A DNA stretch of 64,000 nt from Pyropia yezoensis (taxonomy: Eukaryota > Rhodophyta > Bangiophyceae > Bangiales > Bangiaceae). The stretch is taken from positions 13,870,568-13,934,567 of the forward strand of contig CM020618.1 in assembly GCA_009829735.1 (NCBI GenBank), given 5' to 3'. Made by a program: the position numbers and the translations under genes. Position 1 is the first letter of the stretch; every line of letters starts with the position of its first letter. Below the pieces are notes generated by a model that worked only from the letters and a program-made list of their open reading frames with translations, had not been told where the DNA came from and did no database searches. This document shows, piece by piece, positions 34,049 to 44,473 of the stretch.

Positions 34049-34670
34049 GCTGTTATGCTTGGACGTGGACCGCGCGACATGGGCCGAAGAGATGGCGACT
34101 CTGCGTGGCTATTTGGATGCACGCCATGTCACAGATGAGGGCGCTCTTCTGGCAGGTGTCTCGGCAGAGATGCCTGCCGGGGTCAAGCACCGGACGTTGA
34201 AGACAATCGCGGGCTTTATGTCCCTTACACAAGTGTCGTCTCCGACCCTCGTTCGAGAGAACGACGACGCCTCGCTGCCGCCGGAGGTCGCCGTTTCTTC
34301 CGTGGACGGACCCGTGTGTGCAGACCTGCCGTATGACCCGAGTGTGTGGGGAAGCCTGCGCAATGACGGCTTGCAGTCCCCTGCGGGCTTCTGTCGGGAG
34401 GAGCAGCTGTACAATTTTGCGACGGTGTGGACGTGCTGTACACGCCCTCGGATGCCGAGGACGTGATCGACTGGGTCCGCCTGCCATGCAAGTGCGAACC
34501 TGAGCTGTTGGTGACGTCTTCCAGCGGCGAGGCTGGGTTCAACGGTGCAGTCAAGGCACCGAGGAACACGATGCTGCGCGCAGGCGTGGTGGACGCACTG
34601 CTCGCGCTCCGCAGCAGGACGACCTTCCGCTATTGCACGTACCGCGGTGGGCGACGTGACTGTTGTTGAA
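34049..34670 (+). other. Possible gene remnant at the right flank of the LTR element
   Basis: Two adjoining open stretches read like ordinary protein. 34049-34430 includes 'WAEEMATLRGYLDARHVTDE' and 'VKHRTLKTIAGFMSL'. In the next frame 34427-34669 includes 'DVLYTPSDAEDVIDWVRL' and 'NTMLRAGVVDALLALRSRT'. A frame break or short intron near 34425 would join them. No family recognised. Confidence 0.3.
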
Positions 34671-35835
34671 GATCGCTTCGCCGATGGTCATGCAGCTCGC
34701 GCGCCGCTCGCTGAAGGGGCCCTCTACACATGCAGCACATGCATTACAGACTGACACTGGCGTGTGGCTGTCGTTGTCTGTTTCTCTCATTCCAGACATG
34801 TTGTATCTGAGGGTCAAGAGGGTTGTATTCTCCATGCTGCTTGCGTCTCTGTCCTCTATTAGGAAGAGTAGGAGAGAGAACGGTTCGTTTTTGCACTTGT
34901 GCACAGGGGGGGGACAAAAGTTGCGCAGCCACCCTGAGTTCGGCCGTGGCAGGCATGCCCCCCCTAGAACAACAAAATCAGCGCCGGCGGCGCCAGTGCC
35001 ACCGCCACCATCGACGCCTTCGACGAACCCGTTCCATGTACAACAGTTACTATAACCCAGCTGCCGCGCCCCCAGGCCGCCTAGAGCTCTCCCCATACCC
35101 CCGCTTCCTCCCTCCCACTATCAACCAAACCGCCATTGAACAGCGCGTGTCGCTATCGCGGGCACCCTCCCTCGATCAAAAATCATCCCCGCCGCCGGCA
35201 CCAGCAAGCGCCCCCCCCTACGCCCCAACAAAAAAAAACGGCCGTCAACCTCTGCCACTCTCTCCCCCAATCGTAGCCATCACCGCCGCTGCAGCCGCGG
35301 TCACCATGGCCGCCTCGTCGGCCACGGCGGCCGCCATCATGGGCACCGAAGAGCGCGGGGTCGCCGCAACCGTGGGAACCGGCACAGGCAGGGTGGCCAC
35401 CACCTCCGCCTCGGCCGCCGGGCCGTCTGCCACAGCTGCCGACGCCACCAGCGTCGTCGCCGTCCCCGCCGCCGCCGTCATCGCCGCCGCCGCGCCCCCC
35501 CCCCCCCCCCCCCCCCCAACACGCCGTCTTCGCTGCTGCCTTCGATGACTCCGCCGCCGCTGACGTCGCCGACCCCCCCCCCCCCCCCCCCACCCCCAAC
35601 ACGCCGTCGTCGCTGCTGCCGTACATTCCGCCGCGGCCGCTGACGTTGCTGCCGCCATCGCCCCCCTTTCCCCCCCTAAACTCGTCGTCGCCGCCGCCAT
35701 CGCCGCCATCCCCGTCGCCGCGGCCGACACCGCCGTCCCCCCCCTCCCCCCCGCAAGCTCGCCGTCGTCGCCGCTGCCGCCGACGTCGCCACCGCCGCCG
35801 ACGTCGCCGCCGCCGCCGAAGTCGCCGCCGCCGCA

Positions 35836-35866
<31 letters not shown>

Positions 35867-35880
35867 ACGCCACCGCCGCC

Positions 35881-35911
<31 letters not shown>

Positions 35912-37493
35912 CCTTGGTCGCCGCCGTCGCTGCTGCTGCCGCCGCCGTCGTCGCCATCGTCGTCGTCGTCGTCACCGTCGTCGCCGCTGTGCCCGCCATT
36001 GTCGACGCTGCTCGCGGCACCGGCCCGACACCCCGTGTCGCGGCCTACCCCACCGCGTGTACCCCCCTCCCGCTGTCCCACTTGATGAGCACGCTGCCAG
36101 AGTTTCCCGAAAGGGACCCACCACCGCTCATGCGGGGCCCATTACACCGGGGCATACCGTCAAGGCGCCTGATTGGCTCAGGCCTGTGGCCCGAAGGTTC
36201 TCGGAGAAATGAGAAAAGAACGCTTTGTATATCATTTTTCTGCCACGTACCATAGCTTCACGGGCGGAAAAGAGAGCGCACTTGGAAAGGTCAAATCCGT
36301 TTTAATTACCGCCCCGCAACGCTCATCTGACAGATTGTAGGCCGGAATCCGACTGCTTCGCAACGCATCTCTGCGTCCCGCTCGCCCCACCTGCGCCCCG
36401 CTGCGGTCTTCCTCCTCCTATCTCGGGTTTGAGCATCTTGTCAGAGTCACCAGAAGGGCAGAACACGTCTATGAGCCTGTCCCGGCAGCAACCACCCAAC
36501 CCCCTCCCCCAACAACCCGCACCCCACCCTTGCCCACAACCGCCACCCGAGGCAGCGGCCACCCACCCCCCGGCGGCAGCTAAACCCCCACGCGACCACA
36601 GCCGCCCCCCCCCAGGCAGCGACCGCCCGCCCCCGCCGCCCTAAAACACCCCCCCCGGCGGCACCCGCCCACCCCCCGGCCGCAGCCGCCCCACCTCACG
36701 CAGGGGCCGCCAACCCCCCGCCCCCGACCACCAGCGGCCTCCCCGCCCCAAGCAGCAGCCACCCCCCACCCAGCATTGGTCGCCCACCATATGCCCCCAG
36801 CCGCCCGCAGCTTCAGCCCCCCTACAGGCAGCAAACACCCTACCCCCTCCTCCAGCCGCCAGTGGCCGCCCCACCCCCGGCAGCGGCCGCTCTCCCCCGG
36901 GCAGCAGCCGCCCCCCCCTCAGCTGCCGCCGCCCAACCCACCCTGCGGCGGCCGCCCCCTACCCCGCCGCGGCCACCCCATCCTCAGCAACACCGCACCC
37001 CGACCCCTGCCGCAGCCGCCAGCCGCCGCCTTCGCCCCGTCAGCGGCCGCCCGCTCCCACCGCTAGCCGCCTGTGGAAGCCCCCTCCCCGGAAGAGGGCG
37101 CCCCACACCCGGCATCAGCCGCCGCACTCGCGGCCGCGGCCTCTCCCCCTGCCCGGCAGCGGCCACACCCCGCATGAACACAGCCGCCGCCCCCCCAGGC
37201 ACAGCGGGTGACCCCCCGCCCCGAGTCCCCCTTCCCCCTTCCCGACTAGGCCCTCCACCGTCCCGAAACGAGTGGGCAGCACGAGGCAACTCCGACGAGG
37301 GCCGCTGGCAGCTGTTCATCACCGACGGCTCGCCGCATCGTGCCACTCGAGCCATACTGGTCCAACGTGTGGTTAGGAGCAATTTGGTATTGCAAATACG
37401 TAGACCAAACAATTGGCGTGAGCGCGACAACAAGCGTGGCTGCTTCACAAAGGAGCTTCGCTAATCACATCCTTTCTTGGCCACGGTGTCTAA
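34671..37493. other. Low-complexity spacer upstream of IRE1
   Basis: No convincing gene. 35260-36010 is CCG-trinucleotide DNA with two C runs over 15 bases long (near 35496 and 35573) and two similar units of roughly 90 bases that share AACACGCCGTC. 36480-37240 is built from degenerate CCGCCCC...GGCAGCGGCC words. Several ORFs span these parts on both strands but translate to simple Pro/Ala/Arg or Gly/Ala runs. Confidence 0.55.
35460..35650 (+). repeat. Poly-C containing tandem pair
   Basis: Two units each hold a long C run followed by AACACGCCGTC(T/G)TCGCTGCTGCC and a CCGCCGCNGCTGACGT block. Confidence 0.5.
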
Positions 37494-37818
37494 GGGCATA
37501 CCCACCCACGTGGACTAACGGGGAGACGAAAACGAGGCCATGTATTAGTTTTCGGTATTCAAGTCCTACTACCTTTCGTCTTAACTTGAAAATCACTTCA
37601 GCCAATCAGACGCACGTATTACCACGCGCCCGATAGTCTGTTGACTATCGGTGTGACTAAAACTCGCTGCTTTGGTCACTCATATAGTCCACGGACCAAC
37701 CTGAGGTCTCCCTGGGCTTGATCTGATTGGCTGTCGCTTCGTTACTAAAATATGCGATTTCGCTCCGTAACGTTACATTATAGTCCATTGTCGGATAGTC
37801 ACGTTGGTGGGTACGCCC
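37494..37818. mobile_element. PIF/Harbinger-type MITE, 325 bp
   Basis: Terminal inverted repeats GGGCATACCCACC... on the left and, reversed, GGGCGTACCCACC... on the right, alike at about 17 of 20 positions. They are flanked on both sides by TAA. A 3-bp TAA/TTA duplication with GGG-starting ends is typical of PIF/Harbinger. No coding capacity. Its ends do not match those of the Harbinger element at 47002, so another source would have moved it. Confidence 0.75.
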
Positions 37819-37978
37819 TAAGAACACAGCGAAAGTAGAGCGACCGTGCTACATGGTACGATCGTCGCAGGCGTCGGCATTCGATCGAGTTCGTTGTCCA
37901 CTCAGCGGGCATATCCAGATTGGGACTTCACGGCTTACGGTGGTCGTAAAGGGTGTCTTGCATTGGAGAAAGACTGCG

Positions 37979-37986
37979 TATATAAA
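37979..37986 (+). promoter_or_regulatory. TATA-like sequence upstream of IRE1
   Basis: TATATAAA about 690 bases before the chosen IRE1 start codon. It is the only good TATA match in the spacer, but the distance would require a long leader or an upstream intron. Confidence 0.25.
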
Positions 37987-38673
37987 TTGGGGACGTGGAT
38001 CCATCGATCCTTCCCAGACTCGTTCCGAGTCGGCGACGGACTCATGGTGGCACGTGTTGGCAACATGCATCTCACACAATTGCACTAAATAGAACCCCAT
38101 TACCACATTCTAAATCCACAGCCCATGACAGTCACCTGGCACTCAGACGGCCAGCGTCTGGGGCGTGACCCCGCTTGGGGATTGACGACGACTTGCCGAC
38201 CACCCCGCCCACCGCGGCGTGGACGCGCGCACGGTACGAGGTGTGGGGGGGGGGGGGGGCGGTGGCCTTGCCTGGTTTTGCCAGGAGCGCGGCCGCGCCG
38301 CCGCGTCCCGGGACAGCCATCCCCGCCGCGCGCGCCGCGGCTGGGGCTCCCCGTCCTCCCACCGGCCGCGTCCGCCGCGGTCGCCAACCGCGCTTCCCCC
38401 CCTTCCCGTCCCCCTCCCCCGCTGACCTGCCCCCGCCCCCCCCCCCCCCCGCTCTGTGTGCGCGTGGCCGTGCGTCGGGTCGCCCCGCCGTCTATCCTCT
38501 CAACGCTCCACCTCTTCCCCTCGCCCCGCCCCCCCCCCCACCCCCGCGCGCGCCCCCCCCACGCCCCCCCCCCCACTCCCGCAGCCGCCCCCCCTCTGCC
38601 CGGCGCGCGCGCGCGCGCGCGCGTGCCGTCCCCTGTCGGGCCCCCCCCCTCCCCCCCCCTTGCGTGTGTGGGG

Positions 38674-41600
38674 ATGCGGCCGCCGCGGTCGCAGCCGCGG
38701 CGGCGGCTGGCGCCGCCGCCGCCGTCGGTGGATGGTGCCACCACCCGCGGCGGGACCGCCGCCCCGTCGACCGTCGTTGTCGCGCTGGTCGTGGCGCTGG
38801 CGCTGGTGGTGGGGGCGTGGCTCGGCGCCGCCGCCGCGCCCGCCGACGCTGCCGCCGCCGCCGCTGTTGGCGCCGCCACCACCGCCGCTGGCGCTGCTGC
38901 CGCCGCCGCCGCCGCTGACGTCGGCGCTGCTGCCTCGTCGGGGGCCACCGGCGGCGACTTGAATGGCGGCAGCGGCGGCGGCGGCGGCGGCGGCGGCCGC
39001 CGCGGCGGCGGCGGTGGCACCCCGCCGGGCTCGTGTGCGGTGGGCCCGGCGGCGCCGGGGGGGCTCCCCATTGGCCTCACCGCCGGCCAGAGGGAGCACG
39101 GCCACCAGCGGGGGGCCACCGCCGCCGCCGCTGGTGCCTCTTGGCGGGCTGGCCGCCGTGCCGGCGGCCCGGTGGCGCCAGCCGAGGCGGCCGCCGCGGC
39201 CGCGGCGGCGGTGGCGGCGGCGGCGGCGGCGGCGACGCCGCCAGGCGCCGGCGGCGGCAGCGTCGACAGGGACCGCGGCCGTGGCGGCGGTGTTGCTTGT
39301 GGGGGTACCGGTGGTGCGGGGGCGGCGGCGTCGGCCGGTGTGGGTGGCTTGGCAGGCGGCTGCGGCGGTGGGCGTGGGAGCTCCCTAGCCGGCAGCGGGC
39401 TGCTGCTGCTCGCGCACGCGGACGGGTGGGTGTCGGCGGTGGCTGCCACAACGGGCCGGCAGCTGTGGCGGGTCCGGGCGGGGGAGCCCGCGCTCAGCGC
39501 CTGGGCCGCCCCCGGCTGGCCGACCTTCCTCCCGGGTATTGATGGGAGCCTCTTTCGGCTGGACGAGGCCCCCAGCGGGAGGGGGGGTGCCGACGGCGGC
39601 AGCGGCGGCGGCCGTGGGCCCGGCGCTGGGGGGGTGCCGGCGCAAGGGGCCGCCCCCATGCTGCAGCCGGTCCGGTCGGCGTTTACGCCCCTCCGCCGGC
39701 GCGGGGGCGGCGGGCGGCGGGTGAGCCTGGGCGACGCCGTGGATGGTGGCAGCGGCGGCGGCGGCGGCGGTGGCGTCGGCGCCAACAGCGCGGCTGACGG
39801 GGTGCTGATCTCGCGGCAAAACACGCGCGCCATCTACGTGTCGCTACGCACGGGGGAGCTGCTACGGGAGCTGTCGTTTGACGATGACGCGGCGGCGACG
39901 GGTGCGAGGGGGGGCGGGTCGGTCCCCCCCCCGCCGCCCCCCTCTGGGGTGCCCCCCGGGGGTGCCCCTCCCCTGCCCCCCGAGGTGCTCCTCCTCTCCC
40001 GCACCGACGTGCGGATAAGCGTGGTGCACGTTGGCAATGGCATGACGGTAGCCAATGCGACGCTCGCGCACGTCACCCCGTCGCTCCTCGTCGGCGACAC
40101 GTGCGTGGTGGCGCGGGGGGAGGGCATGCCTCCCCTGCCTCCATCGTCGGGGTGGGGAGGGGGGAAGGCGGCGGGCGGCGGGAGCGGCAGTGGCGGCGGC
40201 GGCGGCGGCGGCGACGGCGGTGTTGCTGCTGACGGGCTGGTGGCGAGCCTCTCCCCCGACCGCCGCACCCTGTCTGTGCGGTCGGGCGGCAGCGGCGGGC
40301 GGGTGCTGTGGTCTACCGCCCTCTCGTCGGTGGTCATTGACGCGCACAGCATGGGCGCTGTGACTGTGGCTGCGCCCGTTGTGGCGCCCGCTCTCCCCGC
40401 CGGCAGCGGTGGCGGCAGTGGCGGCGATGGAGACGGGGGCGGCCCCGCTGGTGCCACCCTCCCCGTCCCCGTTCGGGCGGTGGTGGCCACCAGCACCTCC
40501 ACTGGTGGCCGCTGGGCGCGGATGCTGCCCGCCGGGGAGGTGCGAGCGCCGGCGCCGGGGGAGGTCATCCACACGGTGGGGGCAGCGGAGTTGCCGCCGT
40601 CGCGGGCGGCGGTGTATCCCGGAGATGTCGGGGGCGCGTCGCATGACCGGCTGACCGTGGGGGCCAGGGATCTGGGGGGGGGCGACGCCGCCACGTTCCT
40701 TCCTCTCTCCGTCTCGCCCGCCGAGGGCCCCGCCTGGCGTGGTGGAGGCCGTGGCGGTGGATCCGCTGCCGCGGCCGCCGCCGCTGGCGCCCCGGGCGGG
40801 GGTGGTTTTGGCGGTGCTGCCGGTGGCGACCGCCGTGGTGACGGTGCGCGCGCTGCCAGCGGCGGCGATTTTGGCTGGGGCGGGGGGGGTCGCTACCACC
40901 CCGCGGCGGTCCCCGCCCCCCCTCCCCGCTCGGCCGCATCTGACGCGGCCATGGCGGCTGCCGCCGGCATGGCCGGCGCTTCCACCGTGGTAATATTCTT
41001 TGGGGCGGCCCTGCTTTACCTCCGGCGCCGCCAGCGGCTGCTCGGCCGCGGGGGCGGCGGCGGCATACCGTCGGCCCTCGATGCTCTGCTTGGGATGGAG
41101 CCGCCAGCAGCCTCTACGGCCGGGGGCACGGGGGGCGGCGGCGCGTCGTCGGCGGCCGCGCGAAAGCGGGCGCGTCAAAAGCGGAGACGAGCTGCCGAGC
41201 GGGCGGCGGCCGCAGCGGCGGCTGCTGCCGCCACGGCTGCGGCCGCTGGGGATGGCAGTGACGGCAAGGGCGATAAGGGCGACTCGGAGGGCGATGGGGA
41301 CGGCGGTGGCAGCGTGGGCAGTAGCACTCTCGACAGCACCATCGACGGGCAGAGCATGACGGTGGCTTCGACAGAGGACCCGACGAGCAGCAGCTACGAG
41401 CACGCCACGGCAGCCATGCCGTGGACGCTGGTCGCGGGGCGAACGGCCCGGCCGCCAACGCTGACGCTGAACGTGGCACCCGTGGCGGGTGTGCACTCAG
41501 CCGGGTTGGACACGGTGCGGCGACGGGCAGGCATCCCGGTGAGCAGTGGGGGCAGCTCTCAAGGCGGGCACTCTCCGTCCTCGGAGCGGCCTTCTTCCAC

Positions 41601-44091
41601 TGTCGCGGCCGCTGCCGCCGCCGCTGCCGCTCCTGCTGGCGCCCCTGCCGCCGACACTTCGTCCGCTGGGACTGCTGCTGCAGCGGCGGCTGCGCCCGTT
41701 GCTCGCGGCGCTGCGGCATGGGCGTCGACGGCTGTCTCGAGCCGGAACACGTCTACCACTGTCGGTACTGGAACCGGCGACGAGCCAGTCGGCGACGACG
41801 GCCAGCCGCTGTGGACGACTGTCGGGCGGTTGGACGTGTCCTCCACAGTTTTGGGCACCGGCTCCCATGGCACCGTAGTGTACGAGGGTCTGCTCCAGCC
41901 TGGTGGCCGGCGGGTTGCGGTCAAGCGTCTCCTCCGTGCCTATTACGCAGCGGCGCGGTCGGAGATGGAGCTCCTCATTGACCTGGACGAGACGCCCCAC
42001 GTGCTCCGCTACTACGCGATGGAAGAGGACCGTCACTTTCTGTACCTGGCCCTTCAGCTGTGCGCGTCGTCGTTGGCCGCTCGCCTGGCGCGGAATCCTC
42101 CGCTTGGCCTCCCTGCCGCCTTATCCATCTTGCGGCAGCTGGCGCGGGGTGTGGCAGACCTTCACACCCGGGGCGTCGTGCACCGGGACATTAAGCCCGC
42201 CAATGTGCTGCTCACACACCGGGGGGACGTCAAGATTGCCGACGTTGGCCTGGCACTCAGGCTCGAGGAGGACGCGTCCAGCTACGCGGCCGCCACCGGG
42301 ACGGGCACATCGGGGTGGCGGGCGCCCGAGGTGCTCCGGTCGGGATCCCGCCACACCCGTGCGGTGGACGTCTTCTCGACGGGCTGCGTCTTTGCCGCAG
42401 TCCTTGGCCGCGGCCGCCACCCGTTTGGCAACCGCCCCACGGCACGGGACGGCAACGTCCTTGCTGCCCGCCCCGACCTGTCGGCGCTGGACCATCTGAA
42501 ACTGCCCGAAGCCGCCGACCTCATCACCGCCATGCTGTCGCCTGACCCCGCTGCGCGCCCGACGGCATCGGCGCTGCTGCGGCACCCGCTGCTGTGGACG
42601 GATGATGTCAAGCTGGCGTTCCTTGTGGACGTGTCGGACCGCCTCGCCGACGTGCGGGCGGTGGGGGACGACCACCTGGGGCGGGCACTGGACGCGTCGC
42701 CCGCGGCGGTGGCGCACTGCTCGGATTGGGCGGTTGCGCTCGACACGGACGTGCTGGTCTCGGCGGGCGGGCGGGGCTACGAGCCTGGCTCCCTGTCTGC
42801 CCTTCTGCGGTTGGTGCGGAACAAGCGGAGCCACTATGCTGAGCTGCCGCCCGCCCTTCAGCGGATGCTCGGGCCGCTGCCCGCCATGGGCGGCGACACC
42901 AGTGCCAGCAGCAGCGACCTTATTGGCGCCGCCACCGCCGCCGCCGACCCCCGGGCGCCGCCGCACAACTTCCTCACTTACTTTACCTCGCGCGTGCCGT
43001 GGCTGCTCATGGCTGTCTACAAATTTGCTGCCACCACCCCTGAGGTGATCGCGGCGCCCCACTTTGCGCGCTATGGCTTTGCGCCGGCTATTGCCGCGGC
43101 GGCGGCCGCGGCGGCCGCGTCCCCGCCGCCCCTTTCTCTGTCGGCCGGCGGCCCCGGCGGCCGGTCGCTGACATTGGCGGCGGCGTCGGCGTCGGCGTCG
43201 GCGGCGGCAACGGCAGGCGGCCTCCCTCCCGGCTGGTCTGTCGACGTGTCTGTGGGGGGGCACGAGGAGGTGGTCTTCTTCCCGTCGGTGGGGAATGTCG
43301 AGGCGTGGCCGCCCAATGTGCCACACGCGCTGTCGCGGCGCACCTACTCGCCGGCGACGCTGCTGGCGCTCCGCCCCGCGCCCGGCGAGTGCCCCGAGCC
43401 GCCGGCGCTGCCGCCGGCGCTGACCGCCCGCCCCGACTGGGCGGCGGTTGTTGCGGGGGGGCGCAGCCGCAGCGGCAGTGGCACCGCCATCAGCGGAAGC
43501 AGCGCTGGCAGCGGCGGTGGCGGCGGCGTCGGGAACGCCCTCTTTGGGCGGCACGGCGGCGCCCCCGCCGCCGGTCGGAGTGTGGACAGCCCGCCCCTGC
43601 GGTCGCTCCCGCTGCCACTGCCGCTGCGGTCAGCGGCGCCCCCCCCCGTGCCCCTCGGTGCGCCGGGCGCAACGACCACCCCCGCCGCCACAGCCACCGC
43701 CACTGCCGCGCCGCCCACCATCGCCGCCGCGGCGCGGCCGTGGCGGGTCCTCGAATGGCGCTCCCGCCCCGTCGGGGGTGCGCTTCCCAAGGGCCCGTCT
43801 GCGTTTGGCGCGATTGGGCCGGGGCCCCCCGCCGCCGCCGCCGCCGCCACCAACGCCACCGCCCCCACCACCGCCGGCCGGGCGCCGTCGTCGTGGCGGG
43901 GGCGGCCACCGCCGTCGGCGTCAGCGACGGTGCCGTCGGGGGCGACCGCGGCCACCACGGCGGCCGCGCCGGCGCTGGCTCGCGGCGGGCCGCCGGGCTT
44001 TCCCGCCGCCCCGCCTGCGGCGCCCGCGGCGCCGGCACGGCCGCCGGGTTTTGGCGGTTGGGGCGGCTGGGGGGATGGCAAGGTGGCCTAG
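38674..44091 (+). CDS. IRE1: IRE1-type ER stress sensor kinase/endoribonuclease
   Basis: Senses unfolded protein in the ER lumen and cleaves target RNA in the cytosol. 1,805 residues, single exon. Order: signal segment 33-51 ('TVVVALVVALALVV'); Gly/Ala-rich linker; luminal beta-propeller-like domain about 240-610 ('LLAHADGWVSAV', 'FLPGIDGSLFRL', 'TRAIYVSLRTGELL', 'LLSRTDVRISVV'), which matches the IRE1 sensor; transmembrane segment about 770-785 ('STVVIFFGAALLYL') followed by RRRQR; kinase about 1050-1310 with 'GTGSHGTVVYEG', catalytic Lys 1084, HRD at 1170-1172 and Asp 1190 in DVG where DFG is usual; KEN ribonuclease 1312-1470 with 'RNKRSHY' at 1382-1388 and 'FLTYFTSRVPWLL'. A 335-residue disordered tail follows, longer than usual. 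The start was chosen because the ATG directly precedes the signal segment; the ORF is open upstream but only as Pro/Arg-rich sequence. Confidence 0.92.
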   Translation: MRPPRSQPRRRLAPPPPSVDGATTRGGTAAPSTVVVALVVALALVVGAWLGAAAAPADAAAAAAVGAATTAAGAAAAAAAADVGAAASSGATGGDLNGGSGGGGGGGGRRGGGGGTPPGSCAVGPAAPGGLPIGLTAGQREHGHQRGATAAAAGASWRAGRRAGGPVAPAEAAAAAAAAVAAAAAAATPPGAGGGSVDRDRGRGGGVACGGTGGAGAAASAGVGGLAGGCGGGRGSSLAGSGLLLLAHADGWVSAVAATTGRQLWRVRAGEPALSAWAAPGWPTFLPGIDGSLFRLDEAPSGRGGADGGSGGGRGPGAGGVPAQGAAPMLQPVRSAFTPLRRRGGGGRRVSLGDAVDGGSGGGGGGGVGANSAADGVLISRQNTRAIYVSLRTGELLRELSFDDDAAATGARGGGSVPPPPPPSGVPPGGAPPLPPEVLLLSRTDVRISVVHVGNGMTVANATLAHVTPSLLVGDTCVVARGEGMPPLPPSSGWGGGKAAGGGSGSGGGGGGGDGGVAADGLVASLSPDRRTLSVRSGGSGGRVLWSTALSSVVIDAHSMGAVTVAAPVVAPALPAGSGGGSGGDGDGGGPAGATLPVPVRAVVATSTSTGGRWARMLPAGEVRAPAPGEVIHTVGAAELPPSRAAVYPGDVGGASHDRLTVGARDLGGGDAATFLPLSVSPAEGPAWRGGGRGGGSAAAAAAAGAPGGGGFGGAAGGDRRGDGARAASGGDFGWGGGGRYHPAAVPAPPPRSAASDAAMAAAAGMAGASTVVIFFGAALLYLRRRQRLLGRGGGGGIPSALDALLGMEPPAASTAGGTGGGGASSAAARKRARQKRRRAAERAAAAAAAAAATAAAAGDGSDGKGDKGDSEGDGDGGGSVGSSTLDSTIDGQSMTVASTEDPTSSSYEHATAAMPWTLVAGRTARPPTLTLNVAPVAGVHSAGLDTVRRRAGIPVSSGGSSQGGHSPSSERPSSTVAAAAAAAAAPAGAPAADTSSAGTAAAAAAAPVARGAAAWASTAVSSRNTSTTVGTGTGDEPVGDDGQPLWTTVGRLDVSSTVLGTGSHGTVVYEGLLQPGGRRVAVKRLLRAYYAAARSEMELLIDLDETPHVLRYYAMEEDRHFLYLALQLCASSLAARLARNPPLGLPAALSILRQLARGVADLHTRGVVHRDIKPANVLLTHRGDVKIADVGLALRLEEDASSYAAATGTGTSGWRAPEVLRSGSRHTRAVDVFSTGCVFAAVLGRGRHPFGNRPTARDGNVLAARPDLSALDHLKLPEAADLITAMLSPDPAARPTASALLRHPLLWTDDVKLAFLVDVSDRLADVRAVGDDHLGRALDASPAAVAHCSDWAVALDTDVLVSAGGRGYEPGSLSALLRLVRNKRSHYAELPPALQRMLGPLPAMGGDTSASSSDLIGAATAAADPRAPPHNFLTYFTSRVPWLLMAVYKFAATTPEVIAAPHFARYGFAPAIAAAAAAAAASPPPLSLSAGGPGGRSLTLAAASASASAAATAGGLPPGWSVDVSVGGHEEVVFFPSVGNVEAWPPNVPHALSRRTYSPATLLALRPAPGECPEPPALPPALTARPDWAAVVAGGRSRSGSGTAISGSSAGSGGGGGVGNALFGRHGGAPAAGRSVDSPPLRSLPLPLPLRSAAPPPVPLGAPGATTTPAATATATAAPPTIAAAARPWRVLEWRSRPVGGALPKGPSAFGAIGPGPPAAAAAATNATAPTTAGRAPSSWRGRPPPSASATVPSGATAATTAAAPALARGGPPGFPAAPPAAPAAPARPPGFGGWGGWGDGKVA

Positions 44092-44473
44092 GGTGGAGGT
44101 GAGGTGTGGGGAGGGAGGTGTGGGTCCCCAGGGCGGGAGGGGGGGGAGGGTGTGAGGAGGGACTGCGCGAGTTGTGTCGGACGAGGCCCACAGAGAGTGT
44201 GTGGTCGGGAAAAACTCTTTGACGACGCCCGTACGCGCGCGTGACAGCGCCCACGGGCGGCGGGCAATACAAACGGTTGCACTCATCAGGTCTCACGCCA
44301 GGGTGCGCACGCGCAACGGGGTGGCGCGACGGGCAGTTTGTGGGTGAAGAGGTGGAGGGCCCCTGCGCACAGTGAACGGCCTCAGGCAGCAAACCTCCCG
44401 CTGTTACAGCCAGTTCCCTGTTCCTCCCCTCCCCCCCCTCCCCATGCTTCCCACTATAACAACCTCCCCCCCT
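44092..44473. other. Convergent spacer between IRE1 and NTRC
   Basis: 382 bases holding both 3' untranslated regions. No other feature seen. Confidence 0.5.

Noticed and set aside
35245-36081. Possible Gly/Asp-rich gene on the minus strand
   Set aside because: Pure trinucleotide-repeat translation with no conserved segment and no clear start or splice signals.
38125-38673. N-terminal extension of IRE1 to an upstream start
   Set aside because: The added residues are Pro/Arg-rich, not conserved, and would bury the signal segment; the ATG at 38674 is better placed.
38100-39833. Minus-strand ORF of 577 codons overlapping the start of IRE1
   Set aside because: Low-complexity Pro/Ala/Arg translation; IRE1 on the plus strand explains the region.
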